NCBI RefSeq assembly: GCF_013426895.1
Contig: NZ_AP023174.1
Location: 930,001 to 994,000, forward strand
Length of the DNA: 64,000 nt
Direction of reading: 5' to 3'
From: Paraburkholderia largidicola
Lineage (GTDB): Bacteria > Pseudomonadota > Gammaproteobacteria > Burkholderiales > Burkholderiaceae
The notes under the pieces are model-generated. The model did no database searches and was not told the DNA's origin. It saw only the letters and a list, made by a program, of their open reading frames with translations. Shown in pieces: positions 29,288 to 39,308 of the stretch. A program made the translations under genes and the position numbers. The first letter of the stretch is position 1; each line of letters begins with the position of its first letter.

Positions 29288-30226
29288 ATGACTTTTTTCT
29301 CCGTATTGCTGGCCCTCATCATCGAACAGGTGCGCGCGCTGTCGCCGAACAATCCGGTGTCGGCACTCCTTCAATACCATGCGGAATCGACGGCGCACGG
29401 CTTCGACGCAGGCAAGGAGAAGCACGGCATCCTCGCGTGGCTGGTCGTCGTGCTGCCGTGGACGCTCGTCACCGGCCTGATCTATTTCGTCCTGTACGAG
29501 ATTCACTTCGCGCTCGCGTTCCTGTGGAACGTCGCGGTGCTGTACTTCACGCTCGGCTTTCGCCAGTTCAGCCATTACTTCACGGACATCCATCTGTCGT
29601 TGAACAACGACGACGTGCCGCGCGCGCGTGAAATCCTCAATGAATGGACGGGTATCGATACCGTCGATATGCCCGTCAGCGAGATCGTCCGTCACACGTT
29701 GATTCATGCTGTCGTCGCGTCGCATCGGCATGTGTTCGGCGTGTTCTTCTGGTTCCTGATTCCCGTCGGGCCGGCGGGCGCGGTGCTGTATCGTACGGCC
29801 GAGTATCTGGCGCGCACCTGGTCGAAGCCTGTCGACGACCGGACGGCGGCGTTCTCCACTTTCGCGCAACGCGCGTTCTTCGTGATCGACTGGATTCCGT
29901 CGCGTTTGACGTCGATGGGCTTTGCGATCGTCGGCAACTTCGAAGACGCGATTTACGCCTGGCGCAATCACGCGCGCCAATGGCCCGACCCGAACGATGG
30001 CGTGCTGCTCGCCGCGGGCAGCGGCGCGTTGGGCGCGCGTCTCGCAGGACCGCTTGCCGAGGTATCGAGCCTCGACGCACTGGCAACGGGCGACGGCGGA
30101 CCGATGCCCGTCGGCGACGACTGCACGCCGCGCACCCTGCAATCTGCGGTGGGGCTCGTATGGCGGGCCGTTATCCTGTGGATGATCCTGCTGCTGATGC
30201 TGACGATCGCCGTCTGGCTCGCCTGA
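29288..30226 (+). CDS. CobD/CbiB-family inner-membrane protein
   Basis: 312 residues, several hydrophobic spans (about 45-75, 80-95, 155-175 and the last 20 residues). The annotated family name reflects distant similarity to cobalamin-synthesis CbiB, but no other cobalamin genes are present here, so a direct role in B12 synthesis is unlikely. Recognisable segments are MTFFSVLLALIIEQVRAL and GFRQFSHYFTDIHLSL; AmpE-like regulatory or structural functions have been proposed for relatives. Function unknown. Confidence 0.75.
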   Translation: MTFFSVLLALIIEQVRALSPNNPVSALLQYHAESTAHGFDAGKEKHGILAWLVVVLPWTLVTGLIYFVLYEIHFALAFLWNVAVLYFTLGFRQFSHYFTDIHLSLNNDDVPRAREILNEWTGIDTVDMPVSEIVRHTLIHAVVASHRHVFGVFFWFLIPVGPAGAVLYRTAEYLARTWSKPVDDRTAAFSTFAQRAFFVIDWIPSRLTSMGFAIVGNFEDAIYAWRNHARQWPDPNDGVLLAAGSGALGARLAGPLAEVSSLDALATGDGGPMPVGDDCTPRTLQSAVGLVWRAVILWMILLLMLTIAVWLA

Positions 30227-30253
30227 CAGCCGCGCTGCCCGCTAAAGAGCGAT

Positions 30254-30577
30254 TCAGCCGTCCAGCGGATCGCGCGCCGTTCCGCAATTCCAGCACACGG
30301 TGAACTGCGCTTCGAGCACTTCACCGCAGTGCGCGCAACGCCAGCCGGGCGCACCGACGGCCGGCCCGCTGCGCGCCGCATCGATCAACTTCCTCGCCAA
30401 CGCTTCGTCGCGCTCATCCATGAGCCACAACTCCGGCGCGCACTGATCAGCCGGAATCTCGCCGATCGCACCGCTCAGATAGCGGTTATGCAATTCGCAC
30501 GCGATACCCGCGGCTGCCAGCACGTTGATCCAATGCTGCCCAATCACGACGTTGGGCGCGCGCATGAGCTTCATCAT
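30254..30577 (-). CDS. DUF2007 protein with C-terminal zinc ribbon
   Basis: 107 residues. The N-terminal part (LMRAPNVVIGQHWINVLAAA) looks like the DUF2007 signal-transducer-like fold. The C terminus carries two Cys pairs, WRCAHCGEVLE and VCWNCGTARDP, forming a likely zinc ribbon. Function unknown. It is encoded 9 nt after rsgA in the same direction and may be cotranscribed with it. Confidence 0.8.
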   Translation of the reverse strand: MMKLMRAPNVVIGQHWINVLAAAGIACELHNRYLSGAIGEIPADQCAPELWLMDERDEALARKLIDAARSGPAVGAPGWRCAHCGEVLEAQFTVCWNCGTARDPLDG

Positions 30578-30586
30578 GATTGCCTG

Positions 30587-31540
30587 TCAGCGGACGATCT
30601 GGCTCGCCTCATGTACGAGCTGCGCATAAAGCGCATGCCTTTCCTTCGCGATACGGCCATCGGCGACCGCTTCGAGAATCGCGCAGCCGGGCTCATGCAG
30701 ATGATGACAGTTGTAGAACCGGCAGTTCGGCAACAGCGGCCTGAACTCGGGAAACGCGCGTTCGAGCATGCCTTCCGTCAGATGATGCAGGCCGAATTCC
30801 TGAAAGCCCGGTGAATCGATCAGCGCGCCTTCGCCCGTAGGAAGGGGGTAGAGGCGCGTGAACGTCGTCGTGTGACGGCCGCTGTTGAGCGCCGTCGAGA
30901 TTTCGCGCGTCGCCACTTCGGCATCGGGAATCAGCAGATTGACGAGCGTCGACTTGCCCATGCCCGACTGACCGAGCAGCAGCGTCGAATGGCCGCTCAG
31001 ATGCGCTTCGAGCGTCTCGCGCGCGGCCTCCGGCTGCGCCTTGATCGACACTTCGAGCACCGTGTAGCCGAGCCCGCGATACAGGTCGAGGCGCTTGCGC
31101 GCGAGCGGCAGCGCGGCTTCGACGTCGATCTTGTTCAGCACGATCAGCGGCTTCAGCTCGTTCTCTTCCGCGGAGACGAGCGCGCGCCCGAGCAGGTCTT
31201 CGCTGAAATGCGGCTCGGTGGCGAGCACGATCAGCAACTGATCGAGATTCGCGGCGAACAGCTTCGACTTGTACTGATCCGAGCGATACAGCAGATTGCG
31301 CCGTTCGCCGATTTCGACGATGACGCCCTGATCGGCGGATGTCGGCTCGTACAGCACCTGATCGCCGACGGCGATCTCGCTGCGCTTGCCGCGCGGGAAG
31401 CATTGCAGGATCGCGCCGCCGTCCTCTGGCGCGACGATGTAGTGACGTCCATGCGCGGCGATCACGAGACCGCGCACGCGCTCCTGCGCGCGGTCGCTGA
31501 CGGCGGCGGCGCGCAGCGCTTTCGGGGAGCGGCCGCTCAT
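30587..31540 (-). CDS. rsgA: Ribosome small-subunit-dependent GTPase A
   Basis: Circularly permuted GTPase acting late in 30S maturation. 317 residues: N-terminal OB fold, then GTPase motifs in permuted order, G4 LNKID, G1 [12 protein letters not shown] and G3 DSPGFQEFG, then a C-terminal zinc knuckle ([16 protein letters not shown]). The 5' end overlaps the M48 protease gene by 4 nt. Confidence 0.96.
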   Translation of the reverse strand: MSGRSPKALRAAAVSDRAQERVRGLVIAAHGRHYIVAPEDGGAILQCFPRGKRSEIAVGDQVLYEPTSADQGVIVEIGERRNLLYRSDQYKSKLFAANLDQLLIVLATEPHFSEDLLGRALVSAEENELKPLIVLNKIDVEAALPLARKRLDLYRGLGYTVLEVSIKAQPEAARETLEAHLSGHSTLLLGQSGMGKSTLVNLLIPDAEVATREISTALNSGRHTTTFTRLYPLPTGEGALIDSPGFQEFGLHHLTEGMLERAFPEFRPLLPNCRFYNCHHLHEPGCAILEAVADGRIAKERHALYAQLVHEASQIVR

Positions 31541-32796
31541 GCGTGACGCAGCAGGCGGTCGATCCGCTGCGAGGCAGGCGGATGCGAGTAGTAGAACGCG
31601 GTGTAAAGCGGGTCGGGGGTGAGCGTCGACGCGTTGTCCTCATACAGCTTGACGAGCGCGTTGACGAGATCCTTCGCGTCAGCCTGCGTCGCGGCGAAAG
31701 CGTCTGCTTCGAACTCATGCTTGCGCGAGCTGAGGCTGCCGAGCGGCGTCACGAAGAACAGGAACACGGGGACGGCGAGGAAGAACAGCACGAGCGCGAG
31801 GCCGTCGTTGCTGCCCGTCATCGACGGACGTACGCCGAGACCTTCGAAGAACCACGTACGCTGCGTGAGCCAGCCGAGCAGCGCGAGCATCGCGAGGCTG
31901 ATCAGGAACGTGACGACCATCCGCTTGATCACATGGCGACGCTTGAAGTGACCGAGCTCGTGCGCCAACACCGCTTCGATCTCGCTGCCCGACAGGCGCG
32001 AGAGCAGCGTGTCGAAGAACACGATGCGCTTGGACGAGCCGAAGCCCGTGAAATACGCGTTGCCGTGCGCGGAGCGGCGGCTGCCGTCCATCACGAACAG
32101 GCCCTTGGCTGCGAAGCCGCAGCGCTTCATCAGCGCATCGATGCGCTGCACCAGCGCTTCGTCTTTCAGCGGCTCGAACTTGTTGAACATCGGCGCGATG
32201 AAGCTCGGATAGAGGATCAGCACCAGCATCTGGAACACGACCCACACGACCCACGTCCACCACCACCAGTACGTGCCCGCCTGATTCATCAGCCACAGCA
32301 CGACGAACAGCAGCGGCAGACCGAACGCAGCGCCGAGCAGCACGCCCTTGATGCGGTCGGCGAAAAAGATGCGTTTCGTCATGCGGTTGAAGCCGAAGCG
32401 CTGCTCGATGCCGAACTGGCGGTAGTAGTCGAACGGCAGGTCGATTGCGCTCGTGATCGCGATCACGGCCGCCACCAGAAGGATCTGGCCGACGTAGCCA
32501 TAGCCCACCCAGTCGCCGATGGCGAGATCGAGCGCCTGCACGCCGCCCAGCAGCGTGAGCGCGATCAGCACGGCGGCGCTGACGACGATCTCGATCATCG
32601 TGAGCCGCGTGCGCTCGACCGTATAGTCGGCGGCTCGCTGGTGCGCGGACAGGGCGATCGTGCCGGCGAACTGCTGAGGCACGCTTTCACGGTGCGCCGC
32701 AACGAAGCGGATCTGGCGCGACGCGAGCCAGAGCTTCGTGCCGACCATCGCCAGCACGGCGATCACGAACAGAACGGTGAAGTAGAGAGGAGGCAT
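31537..32796 (-). CDS. M48-family CAAX prenyl protease-like metalloprotease (Ste24 type)
   Basis: Integral-membrane zinc protease, 419 residues with about seven hydrophobic spans. Zinc motif HELGH in [16 protein letters not shown] and a third ligand region around [14 protein letters not shown]. Bacterial relatives take part in membrane-protein quality control; prenylated substrates are not expected. The first gene of a unit with rsgA (4-nt overlap) and divergent from orn. Confidence 0.93.
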   Translation of the reverse strand: MPPLYFTVLFVIAVLAMVGTKLWLASRQIRFVAAHRESVPQQFAGTIALSAHQRAADYTVERTRLTMIEIVVSAAVLIALTLLGGVQALDLAIGDWVGYGYVGQILLVAAVIAITSAIDLPFDYYRQFGIEQRFGFNRMTKRIFFADRIKGVLLGAAFGLPLLFVVLWLMNQAGTYWWWWTWVVWVVFQMLVLILYPSFIAPMFNKFEPLKDEALVQRIDALMKRCGFAAKGLFVMDGSRRSAHGNAYFTGFGSSKRIVFFDTLLSRLSGSEIEAVLAHELGHFKRRHVIKRMVVTFLISLAMLALLGWLTQRTWFFEGLGVRPSMTGSNDGLALVLFFLAVPVFLFFVTPLGSLSSRKHEFEADAFAATQADAKDLVNALVKLYEDNASTLTPDPLYTAFYYSHPPASQRIDRLLRHA

Positions 32797-32926
32797 CCGG
32801 GGAATCCGTAGGTTCTATGCGAGAATTATATGTTTGTTCCCGCTCGTGGGCGGGAGCGCGCCATCTTCGGCGGGCGGCGGGTGTAACGTGATCCGCTCGC
32901 GCGGTCCCCAATCAAGGTTGCCTTCA

Positions 32927-33559
32927 ATGACTGACATTATCGAATCCGTCGATCAGCCGCTCGTGCGCAGCGACATGAATCTCGTCTGGCTGGACATGGA
33001 AATGACGGGGCTCGATCCCGACAACGACCGGATCATCGAAATCGCCGTTGTCGTGACGAATTCGACGCTCGAAAGGCTGGTCGAAGGCCCCGTGCTCGCC
33101 ATCCACCAGAGCGACGAAACGCTCGGCAAGATGGACGACTGGAACAAGAACACGCATGGCCGTTCGGGGCTGATCGACCGCGTGCGCGCGTCGACGGTGA
33201 CGGAAGCCGACGCCACCGAGCAGATCCGCGCGTTCCTCGGCCAGCACGTGCCGCCCGGCAAGTCGCCGATGTGCGGCAACTCGATCTGCCAGGACCGCCG
33301 TTTCATGGCGCGCTGGATGCCCGAACTGGAAACGTTCTTCCATTACCGCAACCTCGACGTCAGCACGCTGAAGGAACTGTGCCGCCGCTGGCAGCCCGCG
33401 ATCTACAAGGGCTTCCAGAAGCGCGCGATGCATACCGCACTCGCCGATATCCATGAATCGATCGATGAACTGCGCTACTACCGCGAGCATTTCCTGATCC
33501 CGGCCGCGAGCGCCTCGAACGCGGCCGACGCGCCGTCCGGCGACGCCAGCACGAAATAA
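32927..33559 (+). CDS. orn: Oligoribonuclease
   Basis: DEDDh 3'-5' exoribonuclease that degrades di- to pentanucleotides, including pGpG from cyclic di-GMP. From the ATG at 32927 it is 210 residues; the upstream open frame to 32834 is not needed. Motifs: [15 protein letters not shown] (ExoI), [10 protein letters not shown] (ExoII) and [15 protein letters not shown] (ExoIII, with catalytic His/Asp). A Pro/Ser-rich C-terminal tail is slightly longer than in E. coli. Confidence 0.97.
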   Translation: MTDIIESVDQPLVRSDMNLVWLDMEMTGLDPDNDRIIEIAVVVTNSTLERLVEGPVLAIHQSDETLGKMDDWNKNTHGRSGLIDRVRASTVTEADATEQIRAFLGQHVPPGKSPMCGNSICQDRRFMARWMPELETFFHYRNLDVSTLKELCRRWQPAIYKGFQKRAMHTALADIHESIDELRYYREHFLIPAASASNAADAPSGDASTK

Positions 33560-33562
33560 CGG

Positions 33563-34189
33563 TCAGCCTGGCCGCGGAGCGCGCATCGCGCTCTTCGGCC
33601 GGAACGCCGCCACGACGGCAGCGTTCGTCTCGATGTACGGGCCGCCGATCAGGTCGATGCAATACGGCACGGCGGCGAAAATGCCCGGCACTTTCACTTT
33701 CCCCGTTTCATCGCGCAAGCCCTCCAGCGTTTCCCTGATCGACTTCGGCTGCCCCGGCAGATTGATGATCAGCGCAGCGCGTTCGGCCGTCTCGCGGATC
33801 ACCGCCACCTGGCGCGACAGGATCGCCGTCGGCACGAAGTTCAGGCTGATCTGCCGCATCTGCTCGCCGAATCCCGGCATTTCCTTCGTCCCGGCCGCGA
33901 GCGTCGCCTCGGGCGTCACGTCGCGGCGCGCGGGGCCCGTGCCGCCCGTTGTCAGCACCAGATCGCAGCCGGCTTCGTCGACCAGTTCGATCAGCGTCTT
34001 CGTGATGGTCGGCGCGTCGTCCTGGATCAGCCGCGTTTCCGTGCGAAACGGCGAGGTGAGCGCGCCGCCAAGCCACTCCTGCAGCGAGGGAATGCCCTTG
34101 TCCTCGTAGACGCCCGTGCTGGCGCGGTCGCTGATCGACACCAGACCGACGATCAGCTCGTCGGGATGATTACGCACGGGATTCGTCAT
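33563..34189 (-). CDS. mog: Molybdopterin adenylyltransferase
   Basis: Adenylates molybdopterin before molybdate insertion. 208 residues with the MoCF signature [17 protein letters not shown] and the N-terminal [20 protein letters not shown]. Encoded after darP, overlapping its 3' end by 20 nt. It converges with orn (3 nt apart) with no visible terminator between. Confidence 0.94.
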   Translation of the reverse strand: MTNPVRNHPDELIVGLVSISDRASTGVYEDKGIPSLQEWLGGALTSPFRTETRLIQDDAPTITKTLIELVDEAGCDLVLTTGGTGPARRDVTPEATLAAGTKEMPGFGEQMRQISLNFVPTAILSRQVAVIRETAERAALIINLPGQPKSIRETLEGLRDETGKVKVPGIFAAVPYCIDLIGGPYIETNAAVVAAFRPKSAMRAPRPG

Positions 34190-34781
34190 CGTCGTCGTCC
34201 AGATCTTCGGAATCGTGGCTGTCTTCGTCGTCGTTGCCGGCGCCGTCCGCGTTCTTGATCCACTGGAACAGGTCGCGGAAGTAGCGCGGCGGCTTGCCTT
34301 GCTGCGCTTCCCTGCGCGCGTTGCGGATCAGTGTGCGGCCTTCCTGCGGGTCGGCGGCGGGGTGCTGGCGGATGAATTCGGTCAGCGCGGCGTCGTCGGC
34401 GAGCAGCTGCTCGCGCGTGCGTTCGATCCAGTGCAGGCGCGCCGTTTCGGCCTTGTTGACGCCTTTGTATTTGTCGAGCGCTTCGCGCAGCGCAGCCGTT
34501 TCATCGTCCGTCAGGCCGCGCATCACCTTGCCGACGTACTGCATCTGGCGGCGCTTGCCTTCGTGATCGGTGATGCGGCGTGCTGCACGCACGGCTTCAT
34601 CGAGCGATTCAGGCATCGGCATGCGCTTCAATGCGTCTTTCGGCAGCGCGACGAGTTCTACGCCCAGCTCCTGCAACGCGTGCATTTCGCGCTTCAGTTG
34701 CGACTTGCTGGGACGGTCATACCCGTTGTCGTCGACGACGTCAGCGGGCTCCATGGGTTGAATGCGGGTTTTGCGTGTCAT
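34170..34781 (-). CDS. darP: Ribosome biogenesis factor DarP (YjgA, DUF615)
   Basis: Assists late 50S subunit assembly. From the ATG at 34781 the product is 203 residues: [29 protein letters not shown] and [14 protein letters not shown] are family motifs. The C-terminal tail is strikingly acidic ([17 protein letters not shown]). Its divergence from pmbA is a widely conserved yjgA-pmbA arrangement. Confidence 0.95.
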   Translation of the reverse strand: MTRKTRIQPMEPADVVDDNGYDRPSKSQLKREMHALQELGVELVALPKDALKRMPMPESLDEAVRAARRITDHEGKRRQMQYVGKVMRGLTDDETAALREALDKYKGVNKAETARLHWIERTREQLLADDAALTEFIRQHPAADPQEGRTLIRNARREAQQGKPPRYFRDLFQWIKNADGAGNDDEDSHDSEDLDDDDDESRA

Positions 34782-35000
34782 GCGCGATATTGTAGCGTGC
34801 CGGGCGGCGCCGGCCGGACGAGGTGCGGTCCGCGAAGGGCATACGCGCGAGGCACATGCGAATGCCAGGTACGCTCGCGTAGAGCTTGCTATGATCGCGG
34901 GATACGTCGGCGCACAGGCCGGCTGAATACAGCGCTTGCAACGACGAACTCTCGCGGGCTTCGGCCCGGACGGCACCGCAACTCAGGACGGCAAACGACA

Positions 35001-36371
35001 ATGGCAGCAGACACGGAAGCCCGGCAACGATTTTTCCCGCATACGCAGGATGAACTGAAGGAAATCGCCTCCGACATTCTTCGTCACGCAAAGTCGCTCG
35101 GCGCGAGCGACGCGGCAACCGAGATTTCGGAAGGCGATGGCCTGTCCGTCTCAGTGCGTCGCGGCGAAGTCGAGACGATCGAGCACAACCGCGACAAGAT
35201 GGTCGGCGTGACGGTTTTCATCGGCAACAAGCGCGGCAATGCGAGTACGTCTGACTTTTCGTCAGAGGCGCTGAAGGACACGGTGATGGCCGCGTACAAC
35301 ATCGCGCGCTTCACGGCCGAGGACGACTGCGCGGGTCTCGCGGAAGAAGAACTGCTCGAAAAGGATCCGCGCGATCTCGACCTGTATCACCCGTGGAATC
35401 TGGACGCGGACGAAGCCGTCGAACTGGCGCGCCGCGCGGAAGACGCGGCCTTCGCCGTGAGCCCGCAGATCAAGAACTCGGAAGGCGCGAGCGTATCGGC
35501 GCAGCATTCGCAGTTCGTGCTCGGCACGTCGCGGGGCTTTCTCTCGGGCTATCCGTACTCGCGTCATTACGTGGCGTGTGCGCCCATCGCGGGCAGTGGC
35601 CGCAACATGCAGCGCGACGACTGGTACACGTCGAAGCGCAGCGCAACCGAGCTTGCCGACCCCGAAGCCGTCGGCCGTTACGCCGCCGAGCGCGCGCTGG
35701 CGCGCATGGGGGCGCGTGGGCTCGACACGCGCAAGGTACCGGTGCTGTTCGAGGCGCCGCTCGCGGCGGGCCTGCTCGGCGCGTTCGTGCAGGCGACGAG
35801 CGGCGGCGCGCTGTATCGCAAGACGACGTTTCTGGTCGACAGCCTCGGCAAGCCGGTATTCGCACCGCATGTGCAGGTGGTCGAAGATCCGCACGTGCCG
35901 CGTGCGATGGGCAGTGCGCCGTTCGATGAAGAGGGTGTGCGGACGAAGCAGCGTTCTGTCGTGAAAGATGGCGTCGTGGAAGGGTATTTCCTGTCGACGT
36001 ATTCGGCACGCAAACTCGGCATGCCGACGACGGGTAACGCAGGCGGTTCGCATAATCTCTCGCTGCGGAGTTCGTTGACGCAGGCGTCTGATGACTTCGA
36101 GGAGATGCTGCGCAAGCTTGGGACTGGCCTGTTGCTCACCGAGCTGATGGGGCAGGGCGTCAATTACGTGACGGGCGATTATTCGCGCGGCGCATCAGGG
36201 TTCTGGGTCGAGAATGGGAAGATTCAGTATCCCGTTGAAGAGATTACTGTTGCCAGTACGCTGCAGGAGATGTTCCGGCATGTCGTCGCTATTGGTGCGG
36301 ACACGATTGTCCGCGGGACTAAGCAGACGGGCTCCGTTCTGATCGAGCGGATGACTGTTGCTGGGCAGTGA
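35001..36371 (+). CDS. pmbA: Metalloprotease PmbA (TldE)
   Basis: TldD/TldE partner involved in proteolytic maturation of microcin-like peptides and CcdA turnover. From the ATG at 35001 the product is 456 residues; the frame is open upstream without coding character. Family segments: SVRRGEVETIEHNRDKMVGV, the Gly/Asn-rich TTGNAGGSHNLSL, GQGVNYVTGDYSRGASGFWV and EITVASTLQEMF. TATGAT at 34890 is a possible -10. A palindromic repeat element begins 34 nt after the stop. Confidence 0.94.
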   Translation: MAADTEARQRFFPHTQDELKEIASDILRHAKSLGASDAATEISEGDGLSVSVRRGEVETIEHNRDKMVGVTVFIGNKRGNASTSDFSSEALKDTVMAAYNIARFTAEDDCAGLAEEELLEKDPRDLDLYHPWNLDADEAVELARRAEDAAFAVSPQIKNSEGASVSAQHSQFVLGTSRGFLSGYPYSRHYVACAPIAGSGRNMQRDDWYTSKRSATELADPEAVGRYAAERALARMGARGLDTRKVPVLFEAPLAAGLLGAFVQATSGGALYRKTTFLVDSLGKPVFAPHVQVVEDPHVPRAMGSAPFDEEGVRTKQRSVVKDGVVEGYFLSTYSARKLGMPTTGNAGGSHNLSLRSSLTQASDDFEEMLRKLGTGLLLTELMGQGVNYVTGDYSRGASGFWVENGKIQYPVEEITVASTLQEMFRHVVAIGADTIVRGTKQTGSVLIERMTVAGQ

Positions 36372-36404
36372 TCGGTTTTTTTGGCCTGCGGCCGGCTTTG
36401 TGCT

Positions 36405-37054
36405 GGCATCCGCGTGATGTTATTGGTTCGCACGCGTTGCCCCTGTGCGGGGCGGCACCTACTTTTCTTTGCCGCCGCAAAGAAAAGTAGGCAAAAGAAA
36501 GCGGCTAACACCGCCAGTTCTTGTATTTGCCTGAGGGTCCCCACAGGGTCTTACACTTCACACGGCAATCACGTCATACATGCTCGCTGCCAGCGCTCTA
36601 ATGAGCGCCTCACCCGCTTCGCACACCCGCATTACAGCATCCCGCGCCAGATAGTCCACGGTCGCCCAGGTGGCAAACTGTGTGTAGGCCGTAGTGCTCC
36701 ACACGCCTCACTTCGGACCGATAGCACACGCGTCCTACCTGTAAGAGCGCTAACTTATACGACGCGACAACCTACACACAGTTTGCCACCTGGGCGGCAC
36801 ATACCATTCGCTGCCGCTTACCGTTGTACGGGTGCCTGAAGCGGGTGATGCGATTGTTCGAAGCGCTGGCAACGAGCATCGACCAGGGCACTGCCGTGTG
36901 AAGGATGGGGACGTTGAGGGCCCGTGGATAAGCACACGGGCTGGCGGTGTGAGCCGCTTTCTTTTGCCTACTTTTCTTTGCGGCGGCAAAGAAAAGTAGG
37001 TGCCGCCCCGCACAGGGGCAACGCTTGAAGCACCAATAACAAATCGCGGATGCC
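36405..37054. repeat. 650-bp palindromic non-coding repeat element, copy 1
   Basis: Fills the gap between convergent pmbA and folA. It begins GGCATCCGCG and ends CGCGGATGCC, with near-identical inverted ends of about 112 bp (36405-36516 and 36942-37054). Each end holds a palindrome with 14-bp arms CCTACTTTTCTTTG / CAAAGAAAAGTAGG (36458-36491 and 36967-37000). An inner inverted pair containing GGCAAACTGTGTGTAGG lies at 36664-36689 and 36771-36795. The left and right halves are diverged inverted copies of one ~285-bp unit around a central ~80 bp. There is no transposase. Short open frames across it shift between copies and look non-coding. The second copy at 60513-61165 is its reverse complement. 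Confidence 0.85.
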
Positions 37055-37099
37055 GCCGCAAAGGCAAGCAAACCACCCAGCGTCGCAGACAAAAAAAAC

Positions 37100-37600
37100 C
37101 TACCGCGCTACACGCTGATAAACCACAAACGCATACTCAAAATCATTCGGCTCTTTAGCCCAATGCGTCTCGCGAGAAACCTCATGCCACACCGCCGGAT
37201 CAGGCGCCGGAAACCTGGCATCGCCATCAAAATCGGCATGAATCTCGGTAACGATCATCTTATCCGCGCGAAGCGCACCTTCCTGATACAACTGCGCGCC
37301 GCCGATCAAAAACGCCTCAGCCGCCCCATCACGCGCCGCGAGCGCCAGCGCATCATCGAGATTGGTCACGGCATCGCAGCCGTCGAAACGCCGCTGAGCA
37401 TCGCGCGTCACGACGATATTGCGCCGCCCAGGTAGCACCCGCCCGATCGATTCATGCGTCTTGCGCCCCATGACAATAGGCGCACCCATCGTCGTACGCT
37501 TGAAGAATGCGAGATCTTCGGGCAGCCGCCAGGGCAACTGGTTATCGCGGCCGATCACGCCATTGCGGGCGCGAGCGACGATCAGAGTCAGCGTCGTCAT
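37100..37600 (-). CDS. folA: Dihydrofolate reductase
   Basis: NADPH-dependent reduction of dihydrofolate. 166 residues: [20 protein letters not shown], then [20 protein letters not shown], and [10 protein letters not shown] near residue 100. Works with thyA, which lies 10 kb downstream here rather than adjacent. Its 3' end is 45 nt from the palindromic repeat element. Confidence 0.96.
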   Translation of the reverse strand: MTTLTLIVARARNGVIGRDNQLPWRLPEDLAFFKRTTMGAPIVMGRKTHESIGRVLPGRRNIVVTRDAQRRFDGCDAVTNLDDALALAARDGAAEAFLIGGAQLYQEGALRADKMIVTEIHADFDGDARFPAPDPAVWHEVSRETHWAKEPNDFEYAFVVYQRVAR

Positions 37601-37733
37601 GCGAAAAGTGAAGCGGATAGAAAGCGGAAGCCGATTCTACCCGACCGCGCGCCGTCCGCCAGAAATCACCTCGCTCAAACACATCGGCGTCTGCCGACGA
37701 ACTGCAAAGCGAAACCGCAAACAGAACAAAACA

Positions 37734-39284
37734 TCACTCCCGCGATTCGTGGTCCCCGCCATACGCGCCCTTGCCATCGCCCTTCTCGTCGCCCTTGAAC
37801 CCCGCCTTGTCTTCGGTCGACGTGTCGCGCAACCCATGCGTGCCCATCAGCCGGTAAAGCGTCACACGCGAAATCCCAAGGTCCGTGGCCGCCTCGTTGA
37901 GTCGGTGCCGGTGCCGCAGCAAAGCGACTTCGATCGCACGCTTCTCGGCGGCTTCGCGCGCCTGCGCGAGGCTCATCGTCTGCTGCTCGCTAAATTGCGC
38001 GAGGTCGAGATCCGCGGCGGAAATCAGCTTGTTCTCAGCCATCACGATCGCGCGGCGTACACGGTTGATCAACTCGCGCACGTTGCCCGGCCAGTGATAG
38101 TTGTACATCGCCTCGATCGCCGACGGCGTAAAGCCGCGAATCTTGCGCGCATTGTCCGTCTTGAACTTGCCGAGAATATGATGCGCGAGCAGCTCGATGT
38201 CTTTGCCCCGCGCGCGCAGCGGCGGCTCGTCGACGCGCAGCACGCACAGCCGGTGAAACAGATCCTGACGGAAGCGCCCGTCACCCATCGCGCCTTCCAG
38301 ATCGACGTGCGTCGCGGAGATGATGCGCACGTCGACGGAAATCGATTCGTGGCCGCCCAGCCGCTCGATCTTGCCTTCCTGCAGAAAACGCAACAGGCTC
38401 GCCTGGCTTTCCATCGGCAGATCGCCGATTTCGTCGAGGAACAGCGTGCCGCCGTTGGCCGATTCGACGCGCCCGATCTTGCGCTGGTTCGCGCCTGTAA
38501 ACGCGCCGCGTTCATAGCCGAACAGTTCCGACTGCAGCAGATGATGCGGAATCGCGCCACAGTTGATCGGCACGAAGGGCGCCTTGCGGCGCGGCGAGCG
38601 TTCGTGGATCGCCAGCGCCGTCAGTTCCTTGCCGGTGCCGGATTCCCCCGAGATGAACACGCTCGCGTCGGTGTTCGCGACCTTGCGGATCGTACGGAAC
38701 AACTGCTGCATCGGCTCGCAGGTGCCGACCATCTCGTCGTCGCTCGCACCCGTCGTGTCGGGCGGCAGGTCGGCGTCGCACAGATTGACCATGCCGTACG
38801 CATGGCCGACCAGATAGTCGATCGTCGCGTTCGCCACGGGAATCTTCACGTAGTCGAAGCAGTAATGGCGGATCAGCCGCCGCACGGCCGGGTCCGCGAG
38901 CCGTTCGGGATTCGCCAGCGCGATCCAGCCGACCTGCTGCTGGCGCAGGCTCGCCTCGAGGCCCGGCAGATCGCGCACGGCGAAACTCGCCATGTCGACG
39001 ATCCCCGCGCACATCGTCGCGGGTTTGACGAGCCGGCCGATCTCGTGCGCCGAGCGCGCAACCAGCACGCTCCAGCCGCGACTCTTCAGATGCTCGACGA
39101 GCGCCTCGTCGGGCGTGCGCGCGGCGTACAGCAGGATGCGCGCGCCGGGGTCGGGCGCGACGCCGCGCGGCGCGTCGACGTCCACGGGACGCGCAGCGGG
39201 CGTGTCGTTCCCGCGTGACACGGCAAGACGCAACCCGGAGCCGGCGAGCGGGGGAACAGAGCTCAGATGAGAAGTTTCGCGCAC
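37734..39284 (-). CDS. Sigma54-interacting regulator, VpsR/FleQ-like, downstream of the amyloid operon
   Basis: 516 residues: a variable N terminus, a receiver-like domain (about 48-165) with GIVDMAS in place of the usual phospho-Asp neighbourhood and no acidic pair, an AAA+ domain (about 185-415) with Walker A GESGTGKE, the sigma54 loop GAFTGA and Walker B TLFLDEIGDL, and a Fis-type HTH (ATDLGISRVTLYRLMG). A Gly/Lys/Asp-rich tail follows. It begins 24 nt after the FapF-like gene, so it is probably the last gene of that operon. A close paralogue lies at the other end (46211-47605). Relatives respond to cyclic di-GMP and control biofilm matrix genes; binding here is not shown. Confidence 0.9.
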   Translation of the reverse strand: MRETSHLSSVPPLAGSGLRLAVSRGNDTPAARPVDVDAPRGVAPDPGARILLYAARTPDEALVEHLKSRGWSVLVARSAHEIGRLVKPATMCAGIVDMASFAVRDLPGLEASLRQQQVGWIALANPERLADPAVRRLIRHYCFDYVKIPVANATIDYLVGHAYGMVNLCDADLPPDTTGASDDEMVGTCEPMQQLFRTIRKVANTDASVFISGESGTGKELTALAIHERSPRRKAPFVPINCGAIPHHLLQSELFGYERGAFTGANQRKIGRVESANGGTLFLDEIGDLPMESQASLLRFLQEGKIERLGGHESISVDVRIISATHVDLEGAMGDGRFRQDLFHRLCVLRVDEPPLRARGKDIELLAHHILGKFKTDNARKIRGFTPSAIEAMYNYHWPGNVRELINRVRRAIVMAENKLISAADLDLAQFSEQQTMSLAQAREAAEKRAIEVALLRHRHRLNEAATDLGISRVTLYRLMGTHGLRDTSTEDKAGFKGDEKGDGKGAYGGDHESRE

Positions 39285-39308
39285 GATCTGCCTCGTATCG
39301 GTGTTACG

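Noticed and set aside
36381..37092. Short frames across the palindromic element that translate to segments such as CPCAGRHLLFFAAAKK
   Set aside because: The same peptide appears in both directions because the element is palindromic, and the ends of the frames differ between copies. It is repeat-derived, not a protein family.
37734..39284. FleQ-type cyclic di-GMP motif LFRS ahead of Walker A in the sigma54 activators
   Set aside because: LFRT/LFRS is present, but aligned to FleQ it falls after VG rather than before it, so it corresponds to the ordinary enhancer-binding-protein segment and does not show nucleotide binding.
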